In this document: positions 8,224 through 17,724 of the stretch, piece after piece
Layout of the letters: the number at the start of each line of letters is the position of its first letter
How positions within the stretch are numbered: the stretch's first letter is position 1
Assembly (NCBI RefSeq): GCF_900113835.1
Contig: NZ_FOQV01000003.1
Span: 124,001 to 188,000, forward strand
Source: Allobosea sp. OK403
Lineage (GTDB): Bacteria; Pseudomonadota; Alphaproteobacteria; Rhizobiales; Beijerinckiaceae
DNA: 64,000 nucleotides
Reading direction: 5' to 3'
Notes under the pieces: generated by a model
The model's database searches: none
What the model was told of the DNA's origin: nothing
The model's input: only the letters and a program-made list of their open reading frames with translations
Position numbers and translations under genes: made by a program

Positions 8224-9303
8224 TTAGCCCAGCGCCTGCTCGACCGCCTTGCCCGCGGCTTCGGTATCCAGCGTCCCGCCGAGATCGCGGGTGCGGGTGC
8301 GGGCGTCGCCGAGCGCGCGCTCGATTGCGGCCTCGATGCCCTTGGCGGCTTCGGTCTCGCCGAGATGATCCAGCATCATCGCGCCCGACCAGATCTGGCC
8401 GATCGGGTTGGCGATGCCCTTGCCCGCTATGTCGGGCGCCGAGCCATGGACCGGCTCGAACAGCGAGGGATGATCGCCGGTCGGGTTGATGTTGCCCGAC
8501 GGCGCGATGCCGATCGTGCCGGTGCAGGCCGGGCCCAGATCCGACAGGATGTCGCCGAACAGGTTGGAAGCCACGACCACGTCGAAACGGTCCGGATTCA
8601 GCACGAAATGCGCTGTCAGGATGTCGATATGGTACTGGTCGACGGCGACGCCGGGATAGTTCTTGGCCATCTCCTTCACCCGCTCGTCCCAATACGGCAT
8701 GGTGATCGAGATGCCATTCGACTTGGTTGCCGAGGTCAGCTTTTTCCGCGGACGGCGCATCGCCAGTTCGAAAGCGTATTTCAGCACGCGGTCGACGCCG
8801 ACACGGCTCATCACCGTCTCCTGCATGACGATCTCGCGCTCGGTGCCGGCGAACATCTTGCCGCCGACCGAGGAGTATTCGCCCTCGGTGTTCTCGCGCA
8901 CGACGAAGAAGTCGATATCGCCGGGCTTGCGGCCGACGAGCGGGCCAGGAACGCCCGGCATCAGGCGCACCGGGCGCAGGTTCACATACTGGTCGAATTC
9001 ACGCCGGAAGAGCAGCAGCGAGCCCCAGAGCGAGATGTGGTCGGGCACCTGCGCCGGCATGCCGACCGCGCCGAAATAGATCGCGTCATGGCCGCCGATC
9101 TTTTCCTTCCAGTCGTCGGGAAGCATCTTGCCGTGCTTCTCGTAATAATCGCAGGACGAGAAATCGAACTCGTCGAAGCGCAGTTCGAAGCCGTATTTCT
9201 TGGAAGCTGCCTCGAGCACGCGCAGGCCCTCGGGCATGACTTCCTTGCCGATGCCGTCCCCGGCGATGACGGCGATACGATAGACGCGATTGGTCCCACT
9301 CAT
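8224..9303 (-). CDS. Tartrate / D-malate dehydrogenase (beta-decarboxylating family)
   Basis: 359 aa member of the isocitrate/isopropylmalate dehydrogenase superfamily. IAVIAGDGIGKEVMPEG opens the Rossmann-like core, VRENTEGEYSS is the substrate-loop motif, and NLFGDILSDLG supplies metal-binding Asp residues. LHYFGAVGMP-type and HISLWGSLL stretches favour the tartrate dehydrogenase/D-malate dehydrogenase (TtuC/DmlA) branch over LeuB. The likely reaction is NAD-dependent oxidation and decarboxylation of a 2-hydroxy diacid. The start at 9303 (MSGTNRVYRIAVI) matches the family; the open frame to 9450 overlaps the upstream gene. It follows the hydrolase gene by 19 nt. Confidence 0.88.
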   Translation of the reverse strand: MSGTNRVYRIAVIAGDGIGKEVMPEGLRVLEAASKKYGFELRFDEFDFSSCDYYEKHGKMLPDDWKEKIGGHDAIYFGAVGMPAQVPDHISLWGSLLLFRREFDQYVNLRPVRLMPGVPGPLVGRKPGDIDFFVVRENTEGEYSSVGGKMFAGTEREIVMQETVMSRVGVDRVLKYAFELAMRRPRKKLTSATKSNGISITMPYWDERVKEMAKNYPGVAVDQYHIDILTAHFVLNPDRFDVVVASNLFGDILSDLGPACTGTIGIAPSGNINPTGDHPSLFEPVHGSAPDIAGKGIANPIGQIWSGAMMLDHLGETEAAKGIEAAIERALGDARTRTRDLGGTLDTEAAGKAVEQALG

Positions 9304-9322
9304 AGTTTTTGTCCAAACAAGC

Positions 9323-10234
9323 TCATGGGTTTTCTCCAAAGAAGGCCGTGAATTCGGCGGCGACGAGATCGGGAATCTCCTCCGCCAGATAATGCCCGCC
9401 TGGCAAGGCACGGCCTTGGACGTTCTCAGCGCGCTGCCGCCACAGCGCAAGCGGCTCGAAACATTTGCCGATGATGCCGTTGCCGCCCCAGAGCGCGAGC
9501 AAGGGCTGGGTCAGCTTGCGACCGCCATCCTCATCGTCATGGCGGATATCGATGGTGGCGGCGGCGCGATAATCCTCGCAACTCGCATGGATGGTCTGCG
9601 GATCGCTGAAGCAGCGCAGATAATGGGCGAGAGCCTCGGGCGCGAAGGGCGTCAGCCCGGCCGAGCCGGAGCCGCATTTCTTGCGCCAGTAGGCCTCGGG
9701 ATCGGCCCCGATCATCCGCTCCGGGAAGGGCGCGGGCTGGATCAGGAAGAACCAGTGCCAATAGGCTCGCGCAAAGGCGTCGCTGGTGTTGGCGTACATC
9801 TCGCGGGTCGGCGCGATGTCCAGCGTCGCGAGCTTGGTGACGCGCTCGGCATGGTCGAGCGCCAGGCGATGGGCGACGCGCGCGCCGCGATCATGTGCGC
9901 CGACGAAGAAGAGCTGATGCCCGAGCGCCGTCATCACCTGCGCCATGTCGAGCGCCATGGCGCGCTTGGAATAGGGGAAATGCTCGGCATCGCTTGCCGG
10001 CTTGTCGCTGTCGCCATAGCCGCGCAGATCGGCGCAGACCAAAGTGAAGCGGTCCCGCAAGTGCGCGGCGAGCTTGTGCCAGAGCGCATGCGTCTGCGGG
10101 TAGCCATGGAGCAGCAGGAGCGGCGGCCCCTTCCCGCCCGTCCGGACACGGATGCGCGCACCCGATGTCGCGACATCGAGCAGACGGAAGCCAGGGAAGA
10201 GGCTGTCCTGGACGGGGATTTCGGTGATGGTCAT
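9323..10234 (-). CDS. Alpha/beta hydrolase, haloacetate-dehalogenase-like
   Basis: 303 aa alpha/beta-fold hydrolase. The nucleophile elbow is VGAHDRGARV with Asp115, not Ser, as in haloacetate dehalogenases and epoxide hydrolases. LLHGYPQTHALWHKL forms the oxyanion region, RGYGDSDKP follows, and GGHYLAEE supplies the catalytic His. The cap segment WHWFFLIQPAPFPER strongly resembles fluoroacetate dehalogenases (family knowledge). Such enzymes release halide to give glycolate or another 2-hydroxy acid. The downstream 2-hydroxy diacid dehydrogenase would fit an operon that processes such products, but this is inference. Confidence 0.85.
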   Translation of the reverse strand: MTITEIPVQDSLFPGFRLLDVATSGARIRVRTGGKGPPLLLLHGYPQTHALWHKLAAHLRDRFTLVCADLRGYGDSDKPASDAEHFPYSKRAMALDMAQVMTALGHQLFFVGAHDRGARVAHRLALDHAERVTKLATLDIAPTREMYANTSDAFARAYWHWFFLIQPAPFPERMIGADPEAYWRKKCGSGSAGLTPFAPEALAHYLRCFSDPQTIHASCEDYRAAATIDIRHDDEDGGRKLTQPLLALWGGNGIIGKCFEPLALWRQRAENVQGRALPGGHYLAEEIPDLVAAEFTAFFGENP

Positions 10235-10360
10235 TCGGTGCTGTTGAGGTGAAGCAATCGGGAGCGATTACCCTGAATCCCGGGCGATTACGCCGATGGA
10301 TTATTACACAATCACGATCAATAACCGCATGATCGACAATGTGAGAATCCGATAGCCCTC

Positions 10361-10954
10361 ATGGACGGCCAGGCCCCCCTCATCGACGAGAATGATCCGG
10401 TTCAGAGCGTGTTCGCGCCGGTGCTGGGATTGCCGGCGTGGAGCGTGCAAAAGGGCCAAGGCAGCATGCTCACCTTCGAATTCGGCAATCCATCTCTGTA
10501 TATTCGCGAGCCGATAGAGTCGAAGGAGGCCGCGAGCGCAAAAATCGTCGCGTGGCGCCGCCGCCGTACCGTCAAGCCAATCGGCGAGTGGTGGTTGTGG
10601 ATTTATTGCTGCAACTGGCGGTGCATCGTGCGCGGTCGCGAAACCGCGCATTCGGAATCGACAAGCAAGCGGATCGGCACCGCTGTACGCGAACTCGACG
10701 GGCAATGCCTGTTGTCTATCAGCGTAGATCCCCTCAAGGGGACATCCCGCTTTGTCTTCGACCTCGACACCGTGCTGGAGACATGGCCCTACGAGGACGA
10801 AGACCTCGACGAACAATGGTCGCTGCAGCGCAGGTCCAGCTACATCTTCGCCTATCGCAAGGATGGCCGATACAGCTGGTCGGCGGAGAATGCGAGCTCC
10901 GGCGAGGAAGTCTGGTTACCATTGCCGTCGGGCGCCATCGGCATAGTCGCCTGA
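10361..10954 (+). CDS. Conserved-looking protein of unknown function
   Basis: 197 aa, no signal peptide or membrane segment, rich in Trp and charged residues (GEWWLWIYCCNWRC, and SWSAENAS near the end). Composition and length look like a genuine soluble protein. The segment LDTVLETWPYEDEDLDEQW is strongly acidic. I do not recognise the family. It stands alone between the minus-strand hydrolase operon and the pheT end. The start at 10361 has no clear Shine-Dalgarno. Confidence 0.6.
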   Translation: MDGQAPLIDENDPVQSVFAPVLGLPAWSVQKGQGSMLTFEFGNPSLYIREPIESKEAASAKIVAWRRRRTVKPIGEWWLWIYCCNWRCIVRGRETAHSESTSKRIGTAVRELDGQCLLSISVDPLKGTSRFVFDLDTVLETWPYEDEDLDEQWSLQRRSSYIFAYRKDGRYSWSAENASSGEEVWLPLPSGAIGIVA

Positions 10955-11055
10955 ACGCTACTCCCCCCGCCTGCGGCGGGGAGAGAGCACGCGCCACGTC
11001 CTCTCTCCTTCTCCCGGATGGAAGAAGCGAGGTGGCTCTGCTCGAAGACCAGCCT

Positions 11056-11221
11056 GCGCGGGGAACCCTCTCCCGTAGGGAGAGGGCAGGGTGAGGGGTA
11101 GGCCGTTCGACGCTTTGGTCGCGACCTCACCGCTGCCTCGCTGTGAGGTTGGCGTCTAACTGGTCCAGGGGCCTACACCTCACCCCTGCCCCTCTCCTTA
11201 CAGGAGAGGGGTTCCCCGCGC
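11056..11221. repeat. Large palindromic repeat, family E
   Basis: Begins GCGCGGGGAACCCTCTCCC and ends with the complementary GGGTTCCCCGCGC, with sub-hairpins such as CCCTCTCCC/GGGAGAGGG. It abuts the pheT stop codon. A related half element (CCCCGCC...GGCGGGG) lies at 10965-10983, and 10955-11055 holds no gene. Other copies are at 59717-59876 and inside glyS at 60355-60525. Confidence 0.8.
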
Positions 11222-11222
11222 C

Positions 11223-13661
11223 CTACCCCCGCAGCGCCGCCCCATAGCGCTTGGCCATCTCGGCCACGATCTTGGCGCCGACCGCCTCGATCTCGGCCTC
11301 GGTCAGCGTCTTGTCGACCGGCTGCAGGGTCACAGCCAGCGCGACCGACTTCTTGCCGGCCTCCACGCCTTGCCCTTCATAGAGGTCGAAAACCGCGACA
11401 TCCGCGATCAAAGCCCGGTCGGTGTTCTGCGCGGTCTTCATCATCTCGCCGGCCGCGACCGTCTTTTCGACGATGAAAGCGAAATCGCGCGTCACCGGCT
11501 GGAAGCCCGAGAGCGCCAGCTTCGACTTAACCTTGGTCGGCTTGTACTTCGGCAGCGGCAGCGCATCGAGATGGATCTCGAAGGCGACGAGCGGGCCCTT
11601 GACGTCTAGCGCCTTCAGCACCTTGGGATGCACCTCGCCGAAGGCGCCGATGACGCCCTTAGGGCCGAACCGGAGCGTGGCCGAACGGCCGGGATGCGCC
11701 CAAGCAGGACCACCAGCAGAACTGCCGCCCGCGACGATCTGCAGGCCGCCGACCGGAACGCCAAGCCCCGTCAGCAGGCCCATCAGATCGGCCTTGGCGT
11801 CGAAGACATCGACGGGCTTGGCGGCACCGTCCCAATGGCGGCCAACGCCTTCCAGCCTCGCCGTGCCGCGGCGCAGGCCGGCGGCGGCGATGAACTGCCC
11901 CTCGGGCGTATCATCCTTGAAGACCTGCCCGACCTCGAACAGCGCGACGTCGCCGAGGCCGCGATCGGCATTGAGCTGGCCTGCGCGGATCAGCCCCGGC
12001 AGCAGCGAGGGGCGCATGTCGGAAAGATCGGCCGCGATCGGATTGGCGAGCACGAGCTGGCGCGAGCCGCCGCCGAACAAAGTCGCGGCGTCATGCGAGA
12101 TGAAGGACCATGTCACCGCCTCGACGAGGCCGCGGCTGGCGAGCAGGCGCTTGGCGGCGCGAGTGCGCTTCTGCAGCACGGTGAGGACCGGCTTCACCAC
12201 CTCGCCCTTGATCCGCGGCAACGGCGTCGAGACGACACGGTCGAGGCCGGCGATGCGCACGATCTCCTCAACGAGATCGGCCTTTCCAGCGACATCACCA
12301 CGCCAGGACGGAGCGGCGACCTTGACGCGCTCGCCGGCGCCCGAGACGTGGAAGCCGAGCGAGGTCAGCGCGAGCTTCATCTCGATCTGCGGCAGATCGA
12401 GCCCGGTCAGGCGCTTGACCTCGGACCAGGGGAAATCGATGGCAGAGGCGCTCTCGGGCAGATCGCCCTCGAAGATTATCTCGGAGGCCTCGCCGCCGCA
12501 GAGATCGAGGATCATCGCGGTGGCGAGATCGAGGCCCGGGCGGGTGAAATCAGGATCGACGCCGCGCTCGAAGCGATAGCGTGCATCGGAGTTGATGCCG
12601 AGCGCGCGGCCGGAGCGAGCAATGTTGAGCGGGTCCCAGAGCGCGCTCTCGACCAGCACGTCGGTGGTGGTCTCGTCGCAGCCGGAGGCCTCGCCGCCCA
12701 TGATGCCGGCAAGCGACTCGACGCCATGCGCATCGGCGATGACGACCTGCTCGCTGGTCAGCGTGTAGCTCTTGCCGTCGAGCGCCAGGATCGTCTCGCC
12801 GTCCCTGGCCCGGCGCACCGTGAGATCGCCCTTGACCTTGGCGGCGTCGAAGACGTGCAGCGGCCGGTTGCGGTCGAAGGTCATGAAATTGGTGATGTCG
12901 ACCAGCGCGTTGATCGGCCTGAGCCCGATGGCGCGCAGCCTCGCCTGCAGCCATTCCGGCGAAGGCTCGTTCTTGACGCCGCGCACCAGCCGCAAGGCGA
13001 AGGCCGGGCAGAGGTGCTTGTCCGCCTCGGCGAAATCGAGCGTCACCTTGACCGGGCAGGGATAGGCCCCGCGCACAGGCAGGACCTGCGGCGTCTTGAG
13101 GCCACCGAGCCCGGCGGCGGCGAGGTCACGCGCGACGCCGGCAACGCCGAGCGCATCGGCGCGGTTGGGCGTCACCGCGATCTCGATCACGGCGTCGTCG
13201 AGCCCGACATAGGTGGCATAGGGCTGGCCGACAGGCGCATCCTCCGGCAGGTCGATGATGCCGTCATGATCCTCGGAGAGCTGCAACTCGGCGGCCGAGC
13301 AGAGCATGCCATTCGACTCGACGCCGCGAATGACGCCCTTGCCGAGCGTGATGTCCTTGCCGGGGATATAGGTGCCGGGCGGGGAGAAGACGCTCTTCAT
13401 GCCGGTGCGGGCATTGGGCGCGCCGCAGACGACCTGCACAGGCTCGCCCGCGCCGGTATCGACCATGCAGACGCGCAGCCGGTCGGCGTTCGGGTGCTGC
13501 TTGGCCTCGATCACATAGGCGATGGTGAAGGCCTGGAGAGCCTTCGCCTTATCCTCGACGGCCTCGACCTCGAGGCCGACGCGGGTCAGCGTCTCGGTGA
13601 CGGTGTCGAGCGAATCCGTGGTGTCGAGATGGTCCTTCAACCAAGACAGAGTGAACTTCAT
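11223..13661 (-). CDS. pheT: Phenylalanine--tRNA ligase beta subunit
   Basis: 812 aa beta subunit of the heterotetrameric enzyme that charges tRNA-Phe. The EMAP/OB tRNA-binding domain ([24 protein letters not shown] at about 80) is followed by the B3/B4 editing region, the B5 region, the catalytic-like core and a C-terminal ferredoxin-like anticodon-binding domain. Length is normal. Its ATG overlaps the stop codon of the upstream glycosyltransferase by 4 nt (ATGA), implying translational coupling to a gene unrelated to translation. Confidence 0.97.
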   Translation of the reverse strand: MKFTLSWLKDHLDTTDSLDTVTETLTRVGLEVEAVEDKAKALQAFTIAYVIEAKQHPNADRLRVCMVDTGAGEPVQVVCGAPNARTGMKSVFSPPGTYIPGKDITLGKGVIRGVESNGMLCSAAELQLSEDHDGIIDLPEDAPVGQPYATYVGLDDAVIEIAVTPNRADALGVAGVARDLAAAGLGGLKTPQVLPVRGAYPCPVKVTLDFAEADKHLCPAFALRLVRGVKNEPSPEWLQARLRAIGLRPINALVDITNFMTFDRNRPLHVFDAAKVKGDLTVRRARDGETILALDGKSYTLTSEQVVIADAHGVESLAGIMGGEASGCDETTTDVLVESALWDPLNIARSGRALGINSDARYRFERGVDPDFTRPGLDLATAMILDLCGGEASEIIFEGDLPESASAIDFPWSEVKRLTGLDLPQIEMKLALTSLGFHVSGAGERVKVAAPSWRGDVAGKADLVEEIVRIAGLDRVVSTPLPRIKGEVVKPVLTVLQKRTRAAKRLLASRGLVEAVTWSFISHDAATLFGGGSRQLVLANPIAADLSDMRPSLLPGLIRAGQLNADRGLGDVALFEVGQVFKDDTPEGQFIAAAGLRRGTARLEGVGRHWDGAAKPVDVFDAKADLMGLLTGLGVPVGGLQIVAGGSSAGGPAWAHPGRSATLRFGPKGVIGAFGEVHPKVLKALDVKGPLVAFEIHLDALPLPKYKPTKVKSKLALSGFQPVTRDFAFIVEKTVAAGEMMKTAQNTDRALIADVAVFDLYEGQGVEAGKKSVALAVTLQPVDKTLTEAEIEAVGAKIVAEMAKRYGAALRG

Positions 13662-14845
13662 GAGTGTCCGTCACTTCTCAGATTGGCATGGGACATCGCG
13701 GGCGACGCAGCGTTGAGCTGGTCGTCCCCATCCGTCCGGATCTTCATGGAATTGCCGCGCCAGGTGACCTCACCGGCGATGAAGGCATAGGCCCAGACGC
13801 CGGGAAAGATCAGATCCCGCAGCAACAGCGCCAGCGGCATGCGCCAGGAGAGATACCAGCCGACGCCATAGGCCAGCGCCATCTCCGCCACATACCAGGG
13901 CAGCAGCACGAGTGCTGGACCAAGCCATGCGGAATATCCGTAGGCCAGCGCAGCGAAGGCCGCACACAGCGCCGGCAGCAGCGGGCCGGACAGGATCTCG
14001 GGCGCGAAGAAGGGCAGGAACGTCACCCGGCGCAGACGCGCCCAGCGGAACTGCCGCTGCACGACGTCATATAAGGAGCGCTCTCCCAAGGGCTGCTCGA
14101 AGGGCTGGCCGACGAGATGGACATGCTTGCCGGCCCGGCGCACCAGCTTGGTGGCGGCGGCATCCTCGGCGATTTCCTCGCCCAGCACGGCAATGCCGCC
14201 ATTGGCGTCGAGGAAGGGCTTGTTCCAGAGCATCGACTTGCCCTGCGCGAAGCCGAAGCCGAGCGCCTCGCCGGCATATTGCCAGCGCGCCTGGAAGGTG
14301 TTGAGGAAGGCGCATTCGAGCTCGGCCCAGAAGCCCTGCGGACGCGAGCCTGCCGGTGTCGAGCAGACGAGCCCGGTGTCGGGCCGCCAGGAGGCCAGCA
14401 TGCGCTGGATGTAGTCCCTCGGCATCAGCACGTTGGAATCGGCCAGGATGACCCATTCGGTCGTCGCCGCCTCCCAGCCCTTGACGCAGTTGTTGAGCTT
14501 GGGATTGGCGCTGACGGCGACATCGCCTGTGATCAGGCTGACCCGCTCCGCGCCGAAGCGGCCGATCAATTCCTCGATCAGCGGCACGATCGGATCATCG
14601 GCATCGGCGACGCAGAAGATCGTCTGATAGCGGGGATAGTCGAGCAGGAGGCCAGACGTCGCCGTCTCCCTGCTGAAGGCCTCGATGCCGCGCACCGGCC
14701 GCACGATCGTCACCGGGGGCTGCGCGTCGAGCAGAGCGCAGCCGGCATCCTTGCGGCGCAGGCGCACGAAGGCGATCGCCTGGCAGAGCAGATTGGTCGC
14801 GACGGCGAGCGCCGCGAACAGGCCAGCTGATGCAGCCAGGCTCAC
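13658..14845 (-). CDS. Ceramide glucosyltransferase-like GT21/GT2 membrane protein
   Basis: 395 aa. An N-terminal membrane anchor (about 5-27) precedes a GT-A domain with [17 protein letters not shown] around 80-83, DSN (136-138) and [11 protein letters not shown] (223-233), then [10 protein letters not shown] (264-273), the (Q/R)xxRW signature of processive and ceramide-type glycosyltransferases. Several C-terminal membrane segments follow. Predicted to glycosylate a lipid such as ceramide or a hopanoid-type acceptor at the inner membrane. It lies between pheS and pheT, 28 nt after pheS and overlapping pheT by 4 nt. Confidence 0.85.
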   Translation of the reverse strand: MSLAASAGLFAALAVATNLLCQAIAFVRLRRKDAGCALLDAQPPVTIVRPVRGIEAFSRETATSGLLLDYPRYQTIFCVADADDPIVPLIEELIGRFGAERVSLITGDVAVSANPKLNNCVKGWEAATTEWVILADSNVLMPRDYIQRMLASWRPDTGLVCSTPAGSRPQGFWAELECAFLNTFQARWQYAGEALGFGFAQGKSMLWNKPFLDANGGIAVLGEEIAEDAAATKLVRRAGKHVHLVGQPFEQPLGERSLYDVVQRQFRWARLRRVTFLPFFAPEILSGPLLPALCAAFAALAYGYSAWLGPALVLLPWYVAEMALAYGVGWYLSWRMPLALLLRDLIFPGVWAYAFIAGEVTWRGNSMKIRTDGDDQLNAASPAMSHANLRSDGHS

Positions 14846-14873
14846 CGCAGCCTCCCCTGATGCCGCGACGTGC

Positions 14874-15956
14874 TCACGACGACAGCCCGCCCGTCAAGGT
14901 CGGCAGGTCGAGCGGCCGGAAGCCGTAATGGGCGAGCCAGCGCAGATCCGCCTCGAAGAAGGGGCGCAGATCCGGCATGCCGTATTTCAGCATGGCGATA
15001 CGGTCGATGCCCATGCCCCATGCGAAGCCCTGGTAGACATCCGGATCGAGCCCGCAATTGCGCAGCACATTGGGGTGGACCATGCCGCAGCCCAGGATCT
15101 CGAGCCAATCCTCGCCCTCGCCGAAGCGGATCTCGCCGCCCTTGCGCGAGCATTGGATATCGACCTCGACCGAAGGCTCGGTGAAGGGAAAGAAGGAGGG
15201 GCGGAAGCGCATCTTGACGTTGTCGATCTCGAAGAACGCCTTGCAGAACTCCTCAAGCACCCATTTCATGTGGCCCATATGGGCCTTCTTATCGATGACG
15301 AGCCCCTCGACCTGATGGAACATCGGGGTGTGGGTCTGGTCGGAATCCATCCGGTAGGTGCGACCAGGGCAGATCACCCGGATCGGCGGCTCCTGCGCCA
15401 TCATGGTGCGGACCTGGACCGGCGAGGTGTGGGTGCGCAGCAGCTTGCGCTCGCCATTCGCATCGGGCGCGAAGAAGAAGGTGTCGTGCATCTCGCGGGC
15501 GGGATGGCCGACGGGGAAGTTCAGCTTGGTGAAGTTGAGGTCGTCGGTCTCGACGTCCGGGCCTTCCGCCACCGAGAACCCCATATCGCCGAAGATCGCG
15601 GTGATCTCGTCGATGACCTGGCTGATCGGATGGATGCGGCCGCGTGCCTCGGGCCCCTCGCGAACCGGCAAGGTGATGTCAACAGTCTCGGAGGCGAGCC
15701 TGGCGTCGAGCGCAGCCTCGCCCAGCGCCTCCTTGCGGGCGGAGAGCGCGCCTTGCACCTTGTCGCGCAGGCCGTTGATCAGCGGCCCCTTGTCCTTGCG
15801 CTCCTCGGGCGTCATCGCGCCCAGCGTCTTGAGCAGCGCCGAGATCGAGCCGGCCTTGCCCAGCGCTGCGATCCTGACCTGCTCCAGGGCGGTCTCGTCC
15901 TGCGCGCCGGCGATGTCGGCAAGGAGGCTCGCGCCCAAGTTATCGATCTCGTTCAT
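14874..15956 (-). CDS. pheS: Phenylalanine--tRNA ligase alpha subunit
   Basis: 360 aa catalytic subunit. It has an N-terminal coiled coil, then motif 2 ([14 protein letters not shown]), [18 protein letters not shown] and motif 3 ([10 protein letters not shown] ... [16 protein letters not shown]), the class II synthetase landmarks. I take the ATG at 15956 ([11 protein letters not shown]) with GAGCAGG just upstream; the open frame to 15983 adds nine residues not usual in PheS. It is first in a pheS-glycosyltransferase-pheT unit. Confidence 0.97.
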   Translation of the reverse strand: MNEIDNLGASLLADIAGAQDETALEQVRIAALGKAGSISALLKTLGAMTPEERKDKGPLINGLRDKVQGALSARKEALGEAALDARLASETVDITLPVREGPEARGRIHPISQVIDEITAIFGDMGFSVAEGPDVETDDLNFTKLNFPVGHPAREMHDTFFFAPDANGERKLLRTHTSPVQVRTMMAQEPPIRVICPGRTYRMDSDQTHTPMFHQVEGLVIDKKAHMGHMKWVLEEFCKAFFEIDNVKMRFRPSFFPFTEPSVEVDIQCSRKGGEIRFGEGEDWLEILGCGMVHPNVLRNCGLDPDVYQGFAWGMGIDRIAMLKYGMPDLRPFFEADLRWLAHYGFRPLDLPTLTGGLSS

Positions 15957-16084
15957 GCCTGCTCTGGTCCATTTGCGAGGCATCTTCTAGGGTGTCGCCA
16001 GCGGCGAGGCTAGAGGCAATCATGCTGGCAAAGCATCGCTGCGGCGGCAAATCCAGACCGTTTCACCTCGATGAGGGCAGCCAC

Positions 16085-16522
16085 ATGACAATCATGTCTC
16101 AATGGCGGGCGGCACTGGTCGTGAGTTCGTTCATTGGCCTGGCCATACCGGCAGCGGCGCAGGACGGCAGGCGCGTTACCATCACCGGCGAGATCAGCGA
16201 CACCTGGTGCACGATCAGCGGGCTGATGTTCGCCAAGGGAACGGCTCACCATCAATGCGCCATCTGGTGCGCGCTTGGCGGCATTCCCGTCAGCATCCGC
16301 GATGCGAAGGGCAATCTCTACCTCATCCTGAAGATCGGCGACGACGACGACAGCGCGTCCAATCCCAGGGTCGCGCGCATGGCGACGCACGAGGTCAGCG
16401 TCGATGGCGAATTGCTGGAGCGCGACGGGGTGAACTACCTGCTCGTCGACCGTATCGCCGACGACAAGGGCGTCATCACCATGACGCATGAGGAATACGG
16501 CATCCAGCCGTTCGGGAACTGA
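16085..16522 (+). CDS. Exported CX3C protein of unknown function (1)
   Basis: 145 aa with a signal peptide (about 1-26, cleavage after AAA-QDG). The mature part contains DTWC (Cys42) and, after 15 residues, HHQCAIWCALGG with Cys58 and Cys62 as a CX3C pair preceded by two His. The rest looks beta-rich (GNLYLILKIG, THEVSVDGELLERDG). I do not recognise the family. GAGG stands about 10 nt before ATG 16085; the upstream in-frame extension is unlikely. It is 3 nt from the next gene, which resembles it, and upstream of sco. Confidence 0.78.
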   Translation: MTIMSQWRAALVVSSFIGLAIPAAAQDGRRVTITGEISDTWCTISGLMFAKGTAHHQCAIWCALGGIPVSIRDAKGNLYLILKIGDDDDSASNPRVARMATHEVSVDGELLERDGVNYLLVDRIADDKGVITMTHEEYGIQPFGN

Positions 16523-16525
16523 GCG

Positions 16526-17050
16526 ATGCAGGCGCTCTCCACGATACGCCTCGCGCTGATGATTTTTACAGTGTCCGGCGCCACCTCCTCCCTGGCCGCC
16601 GAAGCCTGGAATATCCCGCATGAGAGGGCAGTCGTCCTGAAGGGACGCGTCGTCGACGCGCTGTGCCAGCTCAAGGGCCGCTGCGCGCCCGATTGCGGCG
16701 GCGGCAAGCGGCAGCTCGGCTTGCTGCTGACGGATGGCACGTTCCGGCTCGTGGCCAAGTCCAACATCGATTTCGCCGGATCGATCCCCGATCTGATCGG
16801 CTTCTGCGGCAAGGAGATTGAGGCCGACGGGCTCCTGATCGAGAACCCGGCCATAACCTTGTTCTTCGTGCAGGGTATCAGGACCGATGCGGCTGGATCC
16901 TTCATCCCGGCCGAGCGCTTCAAGGCGGATTGGGAGACGCGCAACGGCAAGGCCGAAGAGTGGTGGCGCGCCGACCCGGAAGCGAACCGAATCATCGCTG
17001 CGGATGGCCCGCTCGGCATCAAGGGCCTGGTGCCCAAGCCAAAGCCCTGA
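16526..17050 (+). CDS. Exported Cys-rich CX3C protein of unknown function (2)
   Basis: 174 aa with a signal peptide (about 1-25, SSLAAEA). It shares layout with the preceding protein: VVLKGRVVDALC parallels VTITGEISDTWC, then CAPDC (Cys53, Cys57) forms a CX3C pair, followed by beta-rich LGLLLTDGTFRLVAK. A fourth Cys is in LIGFCGKE. The pair is probably paralogous (inference from alignment by eye). Spacing of 3 nt upstream and 10 nt downstream to sco suggests one transcript. Confidence 0.78.
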   Translation: MQALSTIRLALMIFTVSGATSSLAAEAWNIPHERAVVLKGRVVDALCQLKGRCAPDCGGGKRQLGLLLTDGTFRLVAKSNIDFAGSIPDLIGFCGKEIEADGLLIENPAITLFFVQGIRTDAAGSFIPAERFKADWETRNGKAEEWWRADPEANRIIAADGPLGIKGLVPKPKP

Positions 17051-17060
17051 GGCCCCCGCG

Positions 17061-17669
17061 ATGACCGACATGATCGCGCGCAGGGGCGTGCTGGCCGGCC
17101 TCGCCGCTTTCGCCACAGGACGCGCCGTCGCACAGGATCAGGCCAGCCATCAGGGCAGCCTCCAGCATGATCGGCTCACGGCGCAGTTCGGCGGAGCTTT
17201 TACCCTCACCGATCACACGGGCAGGCGCGTCAGCAACGGCGATTTTCGTGGCCGCTTCATGCTGATCTATTTCGGCTTCACACGCTGCACCGATACCTGT
17301 CCGGTTGATCTGCCGGTCATCGCGCAGGCGCTCGATGCGGTCGGCCCGCTCGCGGACAAGCTCGTGCCGCTCTTCATCACGGTCGACCCCGGCAACGATA
17401 CGCCGCCGGTCATGGCGACCTATGTCGCTGCCTTCCACCCGCGCCTGATCGGGCTCACCGGCAGCGAAGCGGAGATCGCGGCAACGGCCAAAGCCTACAA
17501 GGTGCATCGCCGCAAGCTGACACAGCCTCACCATGGCGCGGGCGAATATGCGGTCGACCATGGCTCGCTGACCTATCTGATGGGGCCGGACGGGCGCTTC
17601 ATGACGTTGCTGCCGCATAATTCGGGAGCCGAGCGGCTGGCCGCGATCCTGCGGAAATATCTCGCCTGA
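17061..17669 (+). CDS. SCO1/SenC/PrrC family copper chaperone-like protein
   Basis: 202 aa thioredoxin-fold protein. The copper-binding set is complete: CTDTC (Cys76, Cys80) and the distal His167 in YAVDHGSLTYL. SCO proteins deliver copper to the CuA site of cytochrome oxidase or act as thiol reductases outside the membrane. The N-terminus ARRGVLAGLAAFATG has twin Arg before a hydrophobic run, hinting at Tat export. ATG 17061 is the only sensible start. It is third in a run of exported CX3C proteins; no oxidase genes are nearby. Confidence 0.92.
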   Translation: MTDMIARRGVLAGLAAFATGRAVAQDQASHQGSLQHDRLTAQFGGAFTLTDHTGRRVSNGDFRGRFMLIYFGFTRCTDTCPVDLPVIAQALDAVGPLADKLVPLFITVDPGNDTPPVMATYVAAFHPRLIGLTGSEAEIAATAKAYKVHRRKLTQPHHGAGEYAVDHGSLTYLMGPDGRFMTLLPHNSGAERLAAILRKYLA

Positions 17670-17724
17670 GGCGACAGGCCGCGTCTGTGTGGCTATGCAG
17701 GGCATACCCCACAGGACCGATGCC

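Noticed and set aside
11628-13790. A 720-codon plus-strand frame opposite pheT
   Set aside because: Antisense shadow of pheT with Arg/Gly/Asp/His-rich composition and no recognisable domain.
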